39,662 nucleotides of DNA from Nitrospinaceae bacterium (lineage in GTDB: Bacteria > UBA8248). Shown here piece by piece: positions 30,474-38,840 of this stretch; positions within the stretch are counted from its first letter, which is position 1, and every line of letters begins with the position of its first letter. The notes beneath the pieces are model-generated. The model did not search any database and was not told the origin of the DNA. It saw only the letters and a program-made list of their open reading frames with translations. The translations under genes and the position numbers were made by a program. The stretch covers positions 1 to 39,662 of the forward strand of contig JABJAL010000059.1 in assembly GCA_018669005.1 (NCBI GenBank). Reading direction: 5' to 3'.

Positions 30474-32405
30474 ATGCTACCAATTCACCAAAATACTATT
30501 ATCTTTCTTGCTTCCCTTATCCTCGTATCCCTCGCATCAAAACAATTTGGCCAATTTTTCATCAAAATCAAATTGCCGCTAATCACCGGCTTTCTTTTCG
30601 CCGGGATCGTTTCGGGTCCGACGGGCCTGAACATCATTTCGATGGAGGCGGTAAAATCCCTTCGTTATGTCGATCAGATCGCGCTGGGCTTTATCGCTTT
30701 TTGCGCCGGGGCGGAACTCTATCTCTATGAGCTGAAAGACCTTCTAAAAGGCATCAAGTGGATAACCGTCGGGCTTGTCGTCAGCACATTCAGCCTGGGC
30801 GCCCTGAGCGTTTTCATGCTGACCGATTTTATTCCCGTGATAAAAGAGATGCCACTTAACGGCAAGATCGCCGTTTCCCTGCTGGCGGGGTCGATCCTGG
30901 TGGCGCGCTCCCCGTCGTCCGCCATCGCCATCATCAAGGAGCTCCGCGCGAAGGGCCCCTTCACCCAGACGGCGCTGGGCGTGACCGTCATCATGGATGG
31001 CGTCGTCATCGTCGTATTCGCGCTTAACTCCTCCATCGCGGACGCCCTTTTAACCAACACCAGCGCCAACCTCGGTTTCGTGCTTCTTCTGGCAGCCGAG
31101 CTGTCCGCCTCGATTGCCTTTGGGCTCGTACTAGGAAAGCTTCTGGGGTTTATCGCGTCCCGCAAGTGGGAAATCCGGATCAAAATCGCATTGGTGCTTT
31201 TGCTCGGCTACGGCGTTTTCTTTTCATCCGATTTCGTCCGCCACTACACGGCCAACAATTATTCCTTCGAAGTTCTATTGGAACCACTCCTGATCTGCAT
31301 GATCGGCGGCTTCCAGGTGGCGAATTACAGCACCTGCCGGGAGGACTTCCAGAGAATCCTCCATCAGGTCTCGCCGGTGGTTTATCTGATCTTCTTTACG
31401 CTGATAGGCGCCTCCCTGCAGATAAATATTCTATTGGACATCTGGCCGATCACGCTGGCGCTGTTCGTCGCGAGAATCGTCGGCATATTCTTTGGCTCTT
31501 ATACCGGCGGCGCGCTGGCGAAGAACCCACCGGCCCATAACCGCATCAGCTGGATGGCCTACATCACCCAGGCGGGTATCGGGCTGGGGCTGACGACCCA
31601 GGTCGCCGTGGAGTTTCCCGAATGGGGGCCCACGTTCGCCACGATGATGATATCCGTCATCGTGATCAACCAGATTGTCGGCCCCTCGTTTTTCAAGATG
31701 GCGATTAATCTTGTGAGCGAATCGCAGCCGCTCCCGGCAAAAACCGAAGTCGGCGTTTTGCACAACGCGATTATTTTCGGCTCCGACGGGCGCGCTTTCG
31801 CCCTGGCGCGCCAACTGCATTTTCACCACTGGCAGGTGAAGATGGCCACGCTTTTACAACCGGATCAGGAAAGTGCGGTGAAATCGGGCGTTGAAGTTCA
31901 TCGAATCTCCGAACTTTCGGCCAATGAATTGCAATTTTTGGGCGGAGCCGGAGCGGGGGCCATCGTGGCCATGCTCTCCGATGAGGAAAATTTTCGGATT
32001 TGCGAGATCGCGCGCGAGCATTTCGGCGATGTCCACCTGATCGTCCAGCTGAATGATCGGTCTCAACTCGATCGATTCAAGCCGTTCGGGGCATCCGTCG
32101 TGGTTCCCTCCACCGCCATGATTAGCCTTCTGGATCATTACGTGCGCTCACCGTCCGCCGTGTCCCTGCTGCTGGGCATGGAGCAAGATCAGGATATCGT
32201 CGATCTCGACATCCACAACATCGGCCTGGCCGAATCGACCCTTCAGGATCTCGAATTACCGGAAGACGTATTGATTATTTCGATTCACCGCGGTCGGGAT
32301 CTGCTGGTCCCTCACGATCATTTGCATATCCAGGAAGGCGATGTCCTGACGCTCGCCGGACCGGAAAAAACCCTGGACGATCTGGCTGTGCGATTCGAGG
32401 CCTAG
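30474..32405 (+). CDS. CPA2-type cation:proton antiporter with TrkA-like regulatory domain
   Basis: The first 400 residues form about 12 membrane helices of the Na+/H+ exchanger (CPA2) fold: FIKIKLPLITGFLFAGIVSG, DQIALGFIAFCAGAELYL, VARSPSSAIAIIKELRAKG and SWMAYITQAGIGLGLTTQ. A cytoplasmic TrkA-N-like Rossmann domain starts at about 431 (AIIFGSDGRAFALARQL). Its glycine loop is slightly altered, so nucleotide binding is uncertain. A TrkA-C domain ends the protein (about 570-643). KefB/KefC-type K+ efflux is the closest relative, but Na+/H+ exchange is also possible. The gene stands alone on the plus strand among minus-strand genes. Confidence 0.9.
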   Translation: MLPIHQNTIIFLASLILVSLASKQFGQFFIKIKLPLITGFLFAGIVSGPTGLNIISMEAVKSLRYVDQIALGFIAFCAGAELYLYELKDLLKGIKWITVGLVVSTFSLGALSVFMLTDFIPVIKEMPLNGKIAVSLLAGSILVARSPSSAIAIIKELRAKGPFTQTALGVTVIMDGVVIVVFALNSSIADALLTNTSANLGFVLLLAAELSASIAFGLVLGKLLGFIASRKWEIRIKIALVLLLGYGVFFSSDFVRHYTANNYSFEVLLEPLLICMIGGFQVANYSTCREDFQRILHQVSPVVYLIFFTLIGASLQINILLDIWPITLALFVARIVGIFFGSYTGGALAKNPPAHNRISWMAYITQAGIGLGLTTQVAVEFPEWGPTFATMMISVIVINQIVGPSFFKMAINLVSESQPLPAKTEVGVLHNAIIFGSDGRAFALARQLHFHHWQVKMATLLQPDQESAVKSGVEVHRISELSANELQFLGGAGAGAIVAMLSDEENFRICEIAREHFGDVHLIVQLNDRSQLDRFKPFGASVVVPSTAMISLLDHYVRSPSAVSLLLGMEQDQDIVDLDIHNIGLAESTLQDLELPEDVLIISIHRGRDLLVPHDHLHIQEGDVLTLAGPEKTLDDLAVRFEA

Positions 32406-32598
32406 CAAGCGAGCCCAGACAAGAGGACGAGTACGATGGCGACATTGACGAAATGATCCATCAAAATCCACCCAAACGTAAAGGGACAAAAAACTGGCCC
32501 AGCGTCTTCTTGTCTTTCTCAAAACCGATACAGTCAGGCGGGCTAAGGTAAAACAACAATGTTGAAAAGACAGGAAATGGATCGATTCTCGGCAGGGC

Positions 32599-32641
32599 AA
32601 AAAAATGCCCCCCCCCTGGCATTCACTCCGCTCCGGGGGGG
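32599..32641 (-). terminator. Intrinsic terminator with a poly-G stem after the short flagellin gene
   Basis: On the minus strand a run of seven C (32641-32635) can pair with a run of nine G (32616-32608), loop about 18 bases, followed by CA and seven T (32605-32599). It lies 38 bases beyond the short flagellin stop. The stem is made of homopolymers. Confidence 0.55.
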
Positions 32642-32679
32642 AGAAAGATCGGCCGAGGGGGGGGACTTTATACGCTTTT

Positions 32680-33225
32680 CTACGCGAGGAGCTGAAGTAC
32701 CGCCTGTGGGATGTTGACGTCGTAGGTGCCGGCCACGGTCGAGGTCGAGCCCGCGATGAACTCCAGATCGTTTGAATTCGTTGAGCCACGAACACCCGAG
32801 GAGCCGTTCAACAGTTTAATTTTTCCAAACTGGGTGGTGTTACCAATTCTGTTGATGGTGGTGATCGAGGAGTCGATCTGCGTCTGGTCGGCGGCCCGGG
32901 CTATGGCGTCAGACGAGCCCGTGTTTAGAGCGTCAAGGGCCAGGGTCCGGACGGCGCGGAGCTGTTTGAGCACCTCGTCGAGCGCCGCCTCGGCGGTGCG
33001 CACAACGCTCACGGCGGTTGAGCTGTTCTTGACCGCCTGGCCAAGGCCAGCAATCTGCGCTCTTAAGTTTTCGGAGATGATGAGACCGGCGAGGTCGTCG
33101 GCTGCGCGGTTGATTCTGAAACCCGAGGACAACCGCTCAAGCGATTTCGACATCGCGTTGTCAGTGGACCGCAAGTTACGGGCGGCGTTCAGCGCAGCAA
33201 TGATTTGGTTTATTCTAAGACCCAT
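32680..33225 (-). CDS. Short flagellin-like protein lacking the C-terminal helical domain
   Basis: Residues 1-140 are the conserved flagellin N-terminal D0/D1 domain: MGLRINQIIAALNAARNLRS, LERLSSGFRINRAADDLAGL and QIDSSITTINRIGNTTQFG. Instead of the usual central and C-terminal domains, the protein ends at 181 aa. The last residues, IPQAVLQLLA, match the extreme C-terminus of normal flagellins (QxPQxVLxLL). Most of the C-terminal domain is therefore missing, probably through an internal deletion. It has a good ribosome-binding site (GGAGAG, 8 bases before the ATG) and a terminator, so it may still be expressed. A polymerising flagellin normally needs both termini, so its ability to build a filament is doubtful. 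Confidence 0.8.
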   Translation of the reverse strand: MGLRINQIIAALNAARNLRSTDNAMSKSLERLSSGFRINRAADDLAGLIISENLRAQIAGLGQAVKNSSTAVSVVRTAEAALDEVLKQLRAVRTLALDALNTGSSDAIARAADQTQIDSSITTINRIGNTTQFGKIKLLNGSSGVRGSTNSNDLEFIAGSTSTVAGTYDVNIPQAVLQLLA

Positions 33226-33516
33226 CTACAGCTCTCCGAGAGGAAATAATCAAAAACCAGGGCAGCACATACAACAATGCCACCAATCCAATTTTGACCA
33301 ATCCCCCGGAAGCTGAAATGTTTTTCTTTCAAACTCTGCAACTAGAAAATGTAACGGTTAAGCCAGAATATACTTGAGGTCATATTCCGAAATTTTCGGG
33401 AGAGCGTAGGGAAAAAGGCTCATTTCCCACCTAACTATTTGAATCGATTTGGTTTGTTCGTTGTATTTAGCGAAGAATTTATGACCACAAAGAAGGATTA
33501 CAAGATTTTGGGCGCC

Positions 33517-34344
33517 TCAAGGCTCAAGGCCTCGTAGTTCCCTGAGCAGAGTCTCCGGGGATGCGGCCCGCATGAGCGACTCTCCCACCAAAACGGCGTC
33601 CACCCCCGCCTCGATGAGTGGCTCAACCTCACTCCAGCCAAAAATGCCGCTCTCTGAAACAAAAACGATATCCTCGCTTGCCTCTCGCATCACAAGAGAA
33701 TGGATGTGGAAGGTATGGTTTGTATCGAGGTCAAACGTTTTGAGATTGCGGTTGTTGACACCCACGATGCGGGAGCCGGAACGAAGAGTGCGCTCCACTT
33801 CTTCTTCATCGTAGATCTCGACCAGGGCGACCATGCCCAACTCCTCGGCCTGACAGCGGAGATCCTCAAGAGCAGATGGCTCAAGAATTGCGGCAATAAG
33901 TAGTATCGCGTCGGCCCCGGCCTCCCTGGCCTCGAAAACCTGGTAGGGGTCGAAGATAAATTCCTTGCGCATCACAGGAAGACTTACCGCCGAGCGGGTA
34001 GCACGAAGGTCGTCAATACTGCCCCGGAACTTGCGGCGCTCGGTTAGAACGGATATGGCGGCGGCCCCCCCCTCGGCATAGCGACGGGCTACATCAACGG
34101 GATCGGCCTCCTCGGCAATCGCTCCCTGGGAGGGCGAGGCGCGCTTCACTTCGGCGATAACTTTTATCAGACCATCTTCTGATTCAGCGGGCTTGGCGAT
34201 AGCATTTTCAAAATCGAGGGTCTCGGGCATGTCGGCGCAACGCGAGCGAAGCTCGACGAGGGGGCGCCTTCCCCGGTCCCCGGCCATGTCTTGCTTAACT
34301 CCGTCAACGAGGCCATCGAGAACCGTCTGGGTGCGGAGGGTCAT
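33517..34344 (-). CDS. trpC: Indole-3-glycerol phosphate synthase TrpC
   Basis: TrpC closes the indole ring of tryptophan precursor CdRP. It is a TIM barrel with the N-terminal extension. Catalytic blocks are VIAEVKRASPSQG, AISVLTERRKFRGS, LPVMRKEFIFDPYQV, ALVEIYDEEE, VGVNNRNLKTFDLD and FVSESGIF. Length is 275 aa, single-function, without a TrpF domain. The ATG overlaps the trpD stop (ATGA), so it is translationally coupled. No trpF, trpB or trpA follows on this strand within the window. Confidence 0.95.
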   Translation of the reverse strand: MTLRTQTVLDGLVDGVKQDMAGDRGRRPLVELRSRCADMPETLDFENAIAKPAESEDGLIKVIAEVKRASPSQGAIAEEADPVDVARRYAEGGAAAISVLTERRKFRGSIDDLRATRSAVSLPVMRKEFIFDPYQVFEAREAGADAILLIAAILEPSALEDLRCQAEELGMVALVEIYDEEEVERTLRSGSRIVGVNNRNLKTFDLDTNHTFHIHSLVMREASEDIVFVSESGIFGWSEVEPLIEAGVDAVLVGESLMRAASPETLLRELRGLEP

Positions 34345-35351
34345 TCGTTGGAGACCTCAATAAGGCGATCGAGCGCCCCACTTGCCTTGCCGGAATCAAT
34401 GGATTCGGCCGCCATGGCGACGCCCTCGGTGAGGTTTTCCACTTTACCGGCGGCCATCAGCGCTGCCGAGGCGTTGAGCAAAACCACATCGCGCGCGGGG
34501 CCCTTCTCGCCGCCGAGAATACTCCGGAGAATTTTGGCGTTGTCCTCGGGCGTGCCGCCGATAAGCTCTGCGATAGGCGCCTCTGCGATACCGGCATCGC
34601 CCGGCGATACGTCATAGGTTTTGACTTGCTCGCCATCCCACTCGGAAACGCGGGTGGGACCGGTCAGGGTGATCTCGTCCATGCCGTCGTGTCCATGGAC
34701 CACGAGTGCCCGCTTGGCACCCACCTTGCCAAGAACGTCGGCGGCGATTTCGGTCAATTGCGGCGCATAAACACCCACGAGTTGGCACTGGGCACCTGCG
34801 GGGTTGGTCAGCGGTCCCATGATGTTGAAGATGCTCCGCATGGCAAGCTCGCGGCGCGGGCCGATGGCGTGCTTCATCGCGCCATGAAGGGCCGGGGCAA
34901 AGAGGAACCCAAAAAGCGCCTCATCAAGACATTTTCCCACCTGCTCGGGTGAGATTTCGAGGTTCACACCAAGAGCCAGGAGAACGTCGGCGCTGCCCGA
35001 TTTACTCGATACCGAGCGGTTGCCGTGTTTGGCGACGGGCTGACCGGCGCCAGCGACGACAAAGGCAGCGGTGGTGCTGATGTTGAAGGTGCTGGTACCG
35101 TCACCACCTGTGCCGCAGGTATCAACGATGTGGGGGTGTTTGGTTTTGACGGGGGTGACCTTGGCCCGCATGGAGCGCACGCTTCCGGCGATTTCCTCGG
35201 GTTTCTCCCCTGCCATGCGCAGCGCTACCAGGTAGCCACCAATTTGGGCGGGCGTTGCCTCACCGGTCATGATCTGGTCCATTATACGTTCTGCTTCACC
35301 GGCCGATAGGTGCAGGCCATCCACCAGCTTCGCGATGGCTTCCTGTATCAT
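34341..35351 (-). CDS. trpD: Anthranilate phosphoribosyltransferase TrpD
   Basis: TrpD joins anthranilate to PRPP. Signatures: VDTCGTGGDGTSTFNIST (PRPP/anthranilate loop), AKHGNRSVSSKSGSADVL, FGFLFAPALHGAMKHAIGPR, FNIMGPLTNPAGAQ and VVHGHDGMDEIT. ATG 35351 is used because GAGG lies about 9 bases upstream and the family N-terminus begins here (IQEAIAKLVDGLHL); the frame extends to 35465 without homology. The product is 336 aa. It is separated from trpG by about 260 bases with no gene, then is tightly coupled to trpC. Confidence 0.95.
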   Translation of the reverse strand: MIQEAIAKLVDGLHLSAGEAERIMDQIMTGEATPAQIGGYLVALRMAGEKPEEIAGSVRSMRAKVTPVKTKHPHIVDTCGTGGDGTSTFNISTTAAFVVAGAGQPVAKHGNRSVSSKSGSADVLLALGVNLEISPEQVGKCLDEALFGFLFAPALHGAMKHAIGPRRELAMRSIFNIMGPLTNPAGAQCQLVGVYAPQLTEIAADVLGKVGAKRALVVHGHDGMDEITLTGPTRVSEWDGEQVKTYDVSPGDAGIAEAPIAELIGGTPEDNAKILRSILGGEKGPARDVVLLNASAALMAAGKVENLTEGVAMAAESIDSGKASGALDRLIEVSNE

Positions 35352-35609
35352 CTTTTCCCGCCTCATCGAATAACTGCGTGAAATTCTGGAACTAGCTAAA
35401 AAAAATACCGGCCCAGAATTGGTAGCTAATGATTTGCCAAATTCAAATTCAGCAGAACCATACAATGCCTCTTAACTTATTTATATTCATTCACTTAGGA
35501 AACATACTTCAAGTGACAAACAAGCTTTCAAGGTGACATATGTGCGACATGTGGCACCACCACATCACCCTTGAGCGCACCTCGAAGATACCCTGCCCCG
35601 AGGCGGCAC

Positions 35610-36197
35610 TCAACCCCCGACCTCTACTCCGCCCTCAATAGCGTTGCGAAGCAGGTCCATGCCCTCGGGCGATAGTATTGATTCGGGGTGGAATTGCACG
35701 CCAGCCACGGGCATATCCTTGATGCGTATCCCCATGATCTCGCCCTCGGTCGTTTCGGCGCACACCTCAATGTTATCCGGCAATGATTCGCGCTCGACAA
35801 TGAGACTGTGGTACCGGGTTGCCGTCAAAGGATTTGGTAGACCCCTGAACAAACCTTTGCCGTCGTGATGCACCTCGGACGTTTTGCCGTGCATAATTCG
35901 ACCCGCGCGAACCACCTTTGCCCCGGAGGCCACCGCAACAGCTTGATGCCCCAAACACACGCCAACAATAGGTATTTCACCGCGATAGCGCTCGATCAAC
36001 GGTATGGACAATCCAGCATTTTCGGGAACACTAGGTCCCGGCGAAACCATCACCAAATCGGGCGCGAACTCCCCCACTTTATTCAGCTCGAACTGATCAT
36101 TTCGCCATACCGTGACCTCAGCCCCCAGTTCAGCAAGATACTGGACAAGGTTATAGGTAAACGAATCGTAGTTATCGATCATTAATACGCGTGGCAT
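35610..36197 (-). CDS. trpG: Anthranilate synthase glutamine amidotransferase TrpG/PabA
   Basis: TrpG supplies ammonia from glutamine to TrpE. The class I glutaminase triad is Cys81 in VGVCLGHQA, His170 and Glu172 in VQFHPESILSPEG. N-terminal MIDNYDSFTYNLVQYL and VSPGPSVP are typical. Length is 195 aa. Many bacteria share one TrpG for anthranilate and p-aminobenzoate (PabA); its place after trpE supports the tryptophan role, with possible double use. The gap to trpE is 32 bases. Confidence 0.94.
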   Translation of the reverse strand: MPRVLMIDNYDSFTYNLVQYLAELGAEVTVWRNDQFELNKVGEFAPDLVMVSPGPSVPENAGLSIPLIERYRGEIPIVGVCLGHQAVAVASGAKVVRAGRIMHGKTSEVHHDGKGLFRGLPNPLTATRYHSLIVERESLPDNIEVCAETTEGEIMGIRIKDMPVAGVQFHPESILSPEGMDLLRNAIEGGVEVGG

Positions 36198-36229
36198 TTT
36201 AGACTCTCTCCAGGCTCCCGGGCTGTCGA

Positions 36230-37750
36230 TTATAGCAATCCGCCGCGAGCCACCTCCAGGGCACGAAGCGTGCCCCGAGCCTTGTTGATAGTTTCTTCAT
36301 ACTCAAATTCGGGCTTTGAGTCTGCGACAATTCCTGCGCCCACCTGCAAGTAAAGTTTACCCTCGCGGGCATACAGTGTGCGGATGGCGATGCAGGTGTC
36401 CATATTTCCATCGAAGCCAAGATACCCGACCGCGCCAGCATATGGCCCGCGCCTGACTGGCTCTTTTTCATCGATAATTTCCATCGCCCGAACCTTGGGC
36501 GCCCCCGAAACCGTTCCGGCAGGAAAAGCCGCCCTCAAAACATCATAAGCGTTCTTGCCCTCTTCTAGTTTGCCAACCACATTACTAACGATGTGCATTA
36601 CATGGCTATAGCGCTCAACCGTCATCTGCTCAGTAACTTTCACGGTGCCCCGCTCACAAACACGGCCAATATCATTTCGCCCCAAATCGACGAGCATGAT
36701 GTGCTCTGCACGCTCCTTTTCATCGGCCAAAAGCTCTTCTTCAAGAGCAAGGTCCTCTGCTTCATTTGCCCCCCTTCGGCGTGTTCCAGCAATCGGACGC
36801 ACTTCGACGAGGTCATCCTCCAGCCGAACAAGGACCTCGGGCGAGGCACCCACCACCGTAGTCTCTCCCAAAGTCAGATAGAACATATAGGGAGAAGGGT
36901 TCACTGTGCGAAGAGCCCTGTAAATGGCAAAAGGGTGAACATCGAGCGCACTCTCGAGGCGTTGAGACAAAACAACCTGTATCGCCTCGCCCGCATGTAT
37001 CATCTCTACTGTTTCGGCCACACGCTCTTCAAATTCATCTTTTGAAAAAGAGGAGTTAAGGCCGGGCATATTGACTACGGGCTCGCCAGATAAATCCTTC
37101 GACGGAGGATCCTGAGGCTCGGCAGGAGGTGACACCCTCGGCCCATTCACACGCTCGACCAATGCGTCCACCCTTGCGACAGCATCATTATAAGCGGCCT
37201 CCGGATCACCTTCTCCCAAATGAGCCATCGCAACCACCTTCATCCGCTGGCTGACGTGATCGAAAATAATCATCGTGTCGGTGAACATAAAACAGCTCTC
37301 GGCCATCCCGAGATCGTCTACTGCCTCATCAGGCAGCCGCTCTATAAAACGAATCATGTCATAGGAAAAATAGCCCACCGCACCGCCCCAAAACCTGGGT
37401 AGACCAGGGACATCGACACATCTATAGTTCTTCATCATCTCGCGAAGAGCCTCGATTGGGTCGTCCGTTTTGTAGCTTTCTGACTTTCCTTGTCTCGTAA
37501 TTCGAACTTCACGCCCTTTACTCTCAAAAATGGCGAATGGTCGGCTTCCGAGAAAACAATACCTGGCCCATTTTTCTCCTCCCTCCACACTTTCGAGAAG
37601 AAAAGAATAGGGATCGTCCGCAATTTTCAAATAAGCCGAAACCGGTGTTTCCATATCGGCCATTATCTCCCGGTATACCGGAATGATATTTCCCTTCCTT
37701 GCAAGTTCGACAAAGCTTTCCTTGTCGGGCACATATTGCAGCGGTTGCAT
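36230..37750 (-). CDS. trpE: Anthranilate synthase component I TrpE
   Basis: TrpE turns chorismate into anthranilate, the first committed tryptophan step. The N-terminal regulatory part contains the LLES motif (residues 51-54 of this start) used by feedback tryptophan binding. The chorismate-binding part has [20 protein letters not shown]-type blocks, [33 protein letters not shown] and [21 protein letters not shown] 37750 is chosen because GAGGTG lies 5 bases upstream; a GTG at 37756 sits inside that site. The product is 506 aa. Upstream lie a five-Trp leader ORF and an attenuator, so expression is likely controlled by tryptophanyl-tRNA level. Confidence 0.96.
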   Translation of the reverse strand: MQPLQYVPDKESFVELARKGNIIPVYREIMADMETPVSAYLKIADDPYSFLLESVEGGEKWARYCFLGSRPFAIFESKGREVRITRQGKSESYKTDDPIEALREMMKNYRCVDVPGLPRFWGGAVGYFSYDMIRFIERLPDEAVDDLGMAESCFMFTDTMIIFDHVSQRMKVVAMAHLGEGDPEAAYNDAVARVDALVERVNGPRVSPPAEPQDPPSKDLSGEPVVNMPGLNSSFSKDEFEERVAETVEMIHAGEAIQVVLSQRLESALDVHPFAIYRALRTVNPSPYMFYLTLGETTVVGASPEVLVRLEDDLVEVRPIAGTRRRGANEAEDLALEEELLADEKERAEHIMLVDLGRNDIGRVCERGTVKVTEQMTVERYSHVMHIVSNVVGKLEEGKNAYDVLRAAFPAGTVSGAPKVRAMEIIDEKEPVRRGPYAGAVGYLGFDGNMDTCIAIRTLYAREGKLYLQVGAGIVADSKPEFEYEETINKARGTLRALEVARGGLL

Positions 37751-37785
37751 ATTCACCTCAAAAATCTATTTCGCTAACTGCAGAC

Positions 37786-37824
37786 AAAAAAAAGCCACGG
37801 CAGATTCTAAAAATCCACCATGGC
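37786..37824 (-). terminator. trp attenuator (intrinsic terminator before trpE)
   Basis: Minus strand: GCCATGGTGGATT (37824-37812) pairs with AATCTGCCGTGGC (37806-37794) over 13 continuous pairs, three of them G-T. The loop is five bases and eight T follow (37793-37786). It lies 35 bases upstream of trpE and after a Trp-rich leader ORF, so it is the attenuator rather than a plain end signal. Confidence 0.85.
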
Positions 37825-37880
37825 ACCTCGGCTTATCTGTTCGGTATGAATTTATCCGAACATAGGCGGATCTTCCCGCC
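37811..37880 (-). promoter_or_regulatory. Alternative trp leader folds: early hairpin and antiterminator
   Basis: Segment 1, GGCGG (37880-37876), overlaps the last Trp codon area and can pair with CCGCC (37869-37865). The wider segment 2, AGATCCGCC (37873-37865), can instead pair over nine positions with segment 3, GGTGGATTT (37819-37811), which is the 5' arm of the terminator. A ribosome stalled at the Trp codons would cover segment 1 and free segment 2 to block the terminator, as in the classic attenuation model. The pairing was worked out by eye. Confidence 0.65.
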
Positions 37881-37938
37881 AGAACCAGGCGCCCCTTCGC
37901 CAAGGCCAATCTTCATCGGACCACACAAAATCATACAT
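37852..37938 (-). CDS. trpL: trp operon leader peptide (TrpL-type), five Trp codons
   Basis: A 28-codon frame starts at ATG 37938 and stops at TAA 37854-37852. It codes for Trp at positions 6, 11, 13, 18 and 20, including DWPWRRGAWFWRED. Five Trp in 28 residues is far above chance. A GGAG lies 10 bases before the start. It is followed by mutually exclusive hairpins and an intrinsic terminator, then trpE. The peptide itself likely has no function; its translation senses charged tRNA-Trp. It is longer than E. coli TrpL (14 aa, two Trp) and not homologous in sequence. No clear promoter is seen in the 65 bases back to truA, so transcription may begin inside truA. Confidence 0.85.
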   Translation of the reverse strand: MYDFVWSDEDWPWRRGAWFWREDPPMFG

Positions 37939-38003
37939 TTCCAAAAAGCTCCATGACAAAACAACTTAAGTTTCAAGGAAACTCGCAGAGTTCCTCGTCG
38001 CCG

Positions 38004-38798
38004 TCAAGTCTCATCGTCCGGCCCCCAAGCCTCATCTATAGCTGGAGGAGGTAGCTTGTCTCCGTAATCCACACTCACGAGGCAAAGGCCGTGCGCCGGC
38101 GCCTTCAGCCCCGCTCGGCTTCTGTGCCGGGCTTCCATAATACCGGGAATATCATCCGGATGTCTCTCGCCACGCCCTAATTCGGCGAGGGTACCAACGA
38201 TATTACGCACCATAAATCGCAGGAAACCTTCCGCCGTCACCTCGATAAGAACCTCGTCTCCTGCCTCAATGACATCGAGCCGCTCAAGCCTTCGAACTGT
38301 CGTTGAAACTGTCGTACTCTCCGGGCAGAAACTCGCAAAATCCTTTTCCCCGACAAAATGGACAGCCGCCTGTCTCATCAATGACAAATCCAGCTTTCTC
38401 CTGTGATGCCACACATGGTTCCTTCGAATCGCACTAGGGGTCTTCCTCATCAAAATGCGGTAGCGGTATGTCTTCCGAATAGCATCAAATTGCGCATGAA
38501 ATTTCTCTTTAGCCTCACGGCAATCAAATATCGAGACATCACCCTTCAGCAGAGAATTCAGACCAAGGCGAATTTTTTTGGGGGTAATATCAGCAGAGGT
38601 ATTAAAGTGAGCCACCTGCCCCAAAGCATGAACACCGGCATCAGTTCGCCCCGAAGCAAGAACTCGTACTTTTTCATTGCACATTATGAGAAGTGCGCTT
38701 TCGATTTCAGATTGAACGGTTCTCTGGCCGGGCTGGAATTGCCATCCGTGAAAATTGGTCCCGTCGTATTCAATCCATAAAACTAAGCGGCGCTTCAT
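38004..38798 (-). CDS. truA: tRNA pseudouridine synthase A TruA
   Basis: TruA makes pseudouridine at positions 38-40 of the tRNA anticodon stem. The catalytic Asp53 is in ASGRTDAGVHALGQVAHF. Other blocks are IEYDGTNFHGWQFQPGQRTV, the YRYRILM region, ITAEGFLRFMVRNIVGTLAE-type C-terminal (here VTAEGFLRFMVRNIVGTLAE) and KAPAHGLCLVSVDYG. Length is 264 aa. It lies between uvrA (42 bases) and the trp leader on the same strand. Confidence 0.96.
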   Translation of the reverse strand: MKRRLVLWIEYDGTNFHGWQFQPGQRTVQSEIESALLIMCNEKVRVLASGRTDAGVHALGQVAHFNTSADITPKKIRLGLNSLLKGDVSIFDCREAKEKFHAQFDAIRKTYRYRILMRKTPSAIRRNHVWHHRRKLDLSLMRQAAVHFVGEKDFASFCPESTTVSTTVRRLERLDVIEAGDEVLIEVTAEGFLRFMVRNIVGTLAELGRGERHPDDIPGIMEARHRSRAGLKAPAHGLCLVSVDYGDKLPPPAIDEAWGPDDET

Positions 38799-38840
38799 TT
38801 CATTTCACACAACACGACTAAATCAGAGCCCATGAATCGT

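Noticed and set aside
33226-33516. Sigma-28 or sigma-54 promoter for the short flagellin
   Set aside because: Neither TAAA-N15-GCCGATAA nor GG-N10-GC spacing could be found on the minus strand; only an AT-rich stretch and a small dyad at 33387-33399 are present.
37801-37860. T-box riboswitch before trpE
   Set aside because: AGGTGCCATGG loosely recalls a T-box sequence, but the core AGGGTGGNACCGCG is absent and no specifier stem is seen; the Trp-rich leader explains the terminator better.
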